Of a stretch of DNA of 64,000 bases, positions 63,400 to 64,000 are shown piece after piece. Positions within the stretch are counted from its first letter, which is position 1; each line of letters starts with the position of its first letter. The DNA comes from Lethocerus indicus. Lineage: Eukaryota; Arthropoda; Insecta; Hemiptera; Belostomatidae. The notes beneath the pieces are model-generated. The model did not search any database. It had not been told where the DNA came from and saw only the letters and a program-made list of their open reading frames with translations. The translations under genes were made by a program, and so were the position numbers. The stretch is taken from positions 14,922,604-14,986,603 of the forward strand of contig JACDQD010000011.1 in the NCBI GenBank assembly GCA_019843655.1, written 5' to 3'.

Positions 63400-64000
63400 A
63401 ATTGGATGTAAGAATGGGCAAGGCATCGCTAAAAAACAGACAGACTAAAAATATTAAGCATTGAATGTAACTAGATAATCTAGGGCTAATAGAACTCTAA
63501 TAATATTCTGTTATTTATTTGACCTTAATAGATTATAAGGCTAATAATATACTTTCACTTTATTGAATCTATTCTCATCAAAAGAATCTTATTTTTGATT
63601 TGATCTTTCAAATAGAATTTTAAAGTTTCTATTTTAAACATTAATTATTATGGAAGGAGAGATGGTACTAAAAGAATCATATCTTTCTGTAATCTCTAGA
63701 TGAGTACTCCTCTAATTTATAGTTGAGATGGTTCAGATAATTTATTTTTAATATTAATTTAATTTGTTTATTAAATTATAGTTTTAAATGGAGTATAATG
63801 CAGGTTATCATTCTCAATTTCTAATATTTAACTCAAATTCTATTTAATGAGTATAATAATATCTGCACAGGATGTTGTATAATGTAATTCTACATGCACG
63901 CAAGCCATATAAGATTGTAAAGAATTTACGGTAATTAATATTCAGCTTTTATTCAATGCTATTTATAGAATATTTATTGTTAAATATAACGGTGCTATAG
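63400..64000. other. AT-rich DNA at window end
   Basis: Weak array-like echoes (TTAAGCATTGAATGTAA near 63,455; GATGTTGTATAATGTAATT near 63,871) but no complete module. The array may continue beyond the window. Confidence 0.4.

Larger units (their letters stand above)
39690..63400. repeat. Complex AT-rich array of P and E modules in both orientations
   Basis: Nearly all of this interval is built from related pieces. P (about 0.7 kb, promoter-like) and E (about 84 bp, exon-like) alternate among AT-rich filler that is itself repeated, e.g. the string ATGTTCAGTGGTGCATGGG near 40,390, 41,319, 44,880 and 49,987. Filler between P and E also contains diverged monomers with TTTGTATATGTATTCACATAT and TTATATAATATT. 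P-E order is minus-strand left of about 53 kb and plus-strand right of about 57 kb. P copies 1-4 are near-identical, while right-arm copies carry many small deletions. No transposase, reverse transcriptase or terminal repeats were recognised. Confidence 0.85.

Noticed and set aside
39690..63400. CRISPR array or simple satellite
   Set aside because: Repeats are kilobase-sized, mosaic and in both orientations. There are no short regular spacers.

Overview
The window is nuclear DNA of an animal, most likely an arthropod. It is AT-rich with long TA and GA microsatellites and short CpG-rich blocks. It has no dense ORF layout, no recognisable protein domain and no rRNA or tRNA. Candidate promoters carry NRF1-, YY1/Pho- and ATCGAT-type motifs, and candidate exons have GT-AG splice signals. 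I could not identify the species; an insect is a guess from sequence style only. I support no complete protein-coding gene: open frames over 60 codons are low-complexity, lie in GC-rich blocks open in several frames at once, or begin at non-ATG codons.

Part A, about 1-39,690: single-copy-looking intergenic or intronic DNA. AT-rich stretches alternate with CpG-rich blocks of a few hundred bp (near 1.2-1.7, 4.2-5.2, 11.2-11.5, 16.2-16.95, 20.95-22.0, 24.2-25.5, 27.3-27.7, 28.2-28.6, 30.5-31.1, 33.1-34.2, 34.45-34.95 and 35.6-36.3 kb). This looks like a regulatory landscape rather than exons. Notable items are twin enhancer-like modules at 29,984 and 30,598, two GGGA-plus-GA-tract loci at 16.5 and 35.8 kb, a short-loop G-quadruplex motif at 27,578, and a diverged direct repeat at 2.8/3.2 kb.

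Part B, about 39,690-64,000: a very AT-rich complex repeat array. Its key components are a roughly 0.7-kb 'P' module and a roughly 84-bp 'E' module. P contains an NRF1-type palindrome, two ATCGAT boxes, a YY1-like ATGGCGG and then a GTAAGT splice donor. E is flanked by a polypyrimidine-AG acceptor and a GTAAGT or GTGAGT donor. P and E alternate, so each P lies 1-2.6 kb upstream of an E on the same strand. Four P-E pairs point leftward (minus strand: P at 42.1, 45.9, 49.1, 52.6; E at 39.9, 43.2, 46.8, 51.3 kb). At least two decayed pairs point rightward (plus strand: P at 58.3 and 60.7; E at 58.9 and 62.3 kb). A lone decayed E lies at 54.7 kb inside a ~0.6-kb-armed inverted repeat, and further P fragments occur elsewhere. 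My best reading is a locally duplicated, divergently oriented family of short spliced transcription units, probably non-coding or encoding at most a very small peptide. This is the strongest candidate here for something undescribed. Promoter activity and splicing are inferred from motifs only; RNA data would decide it.
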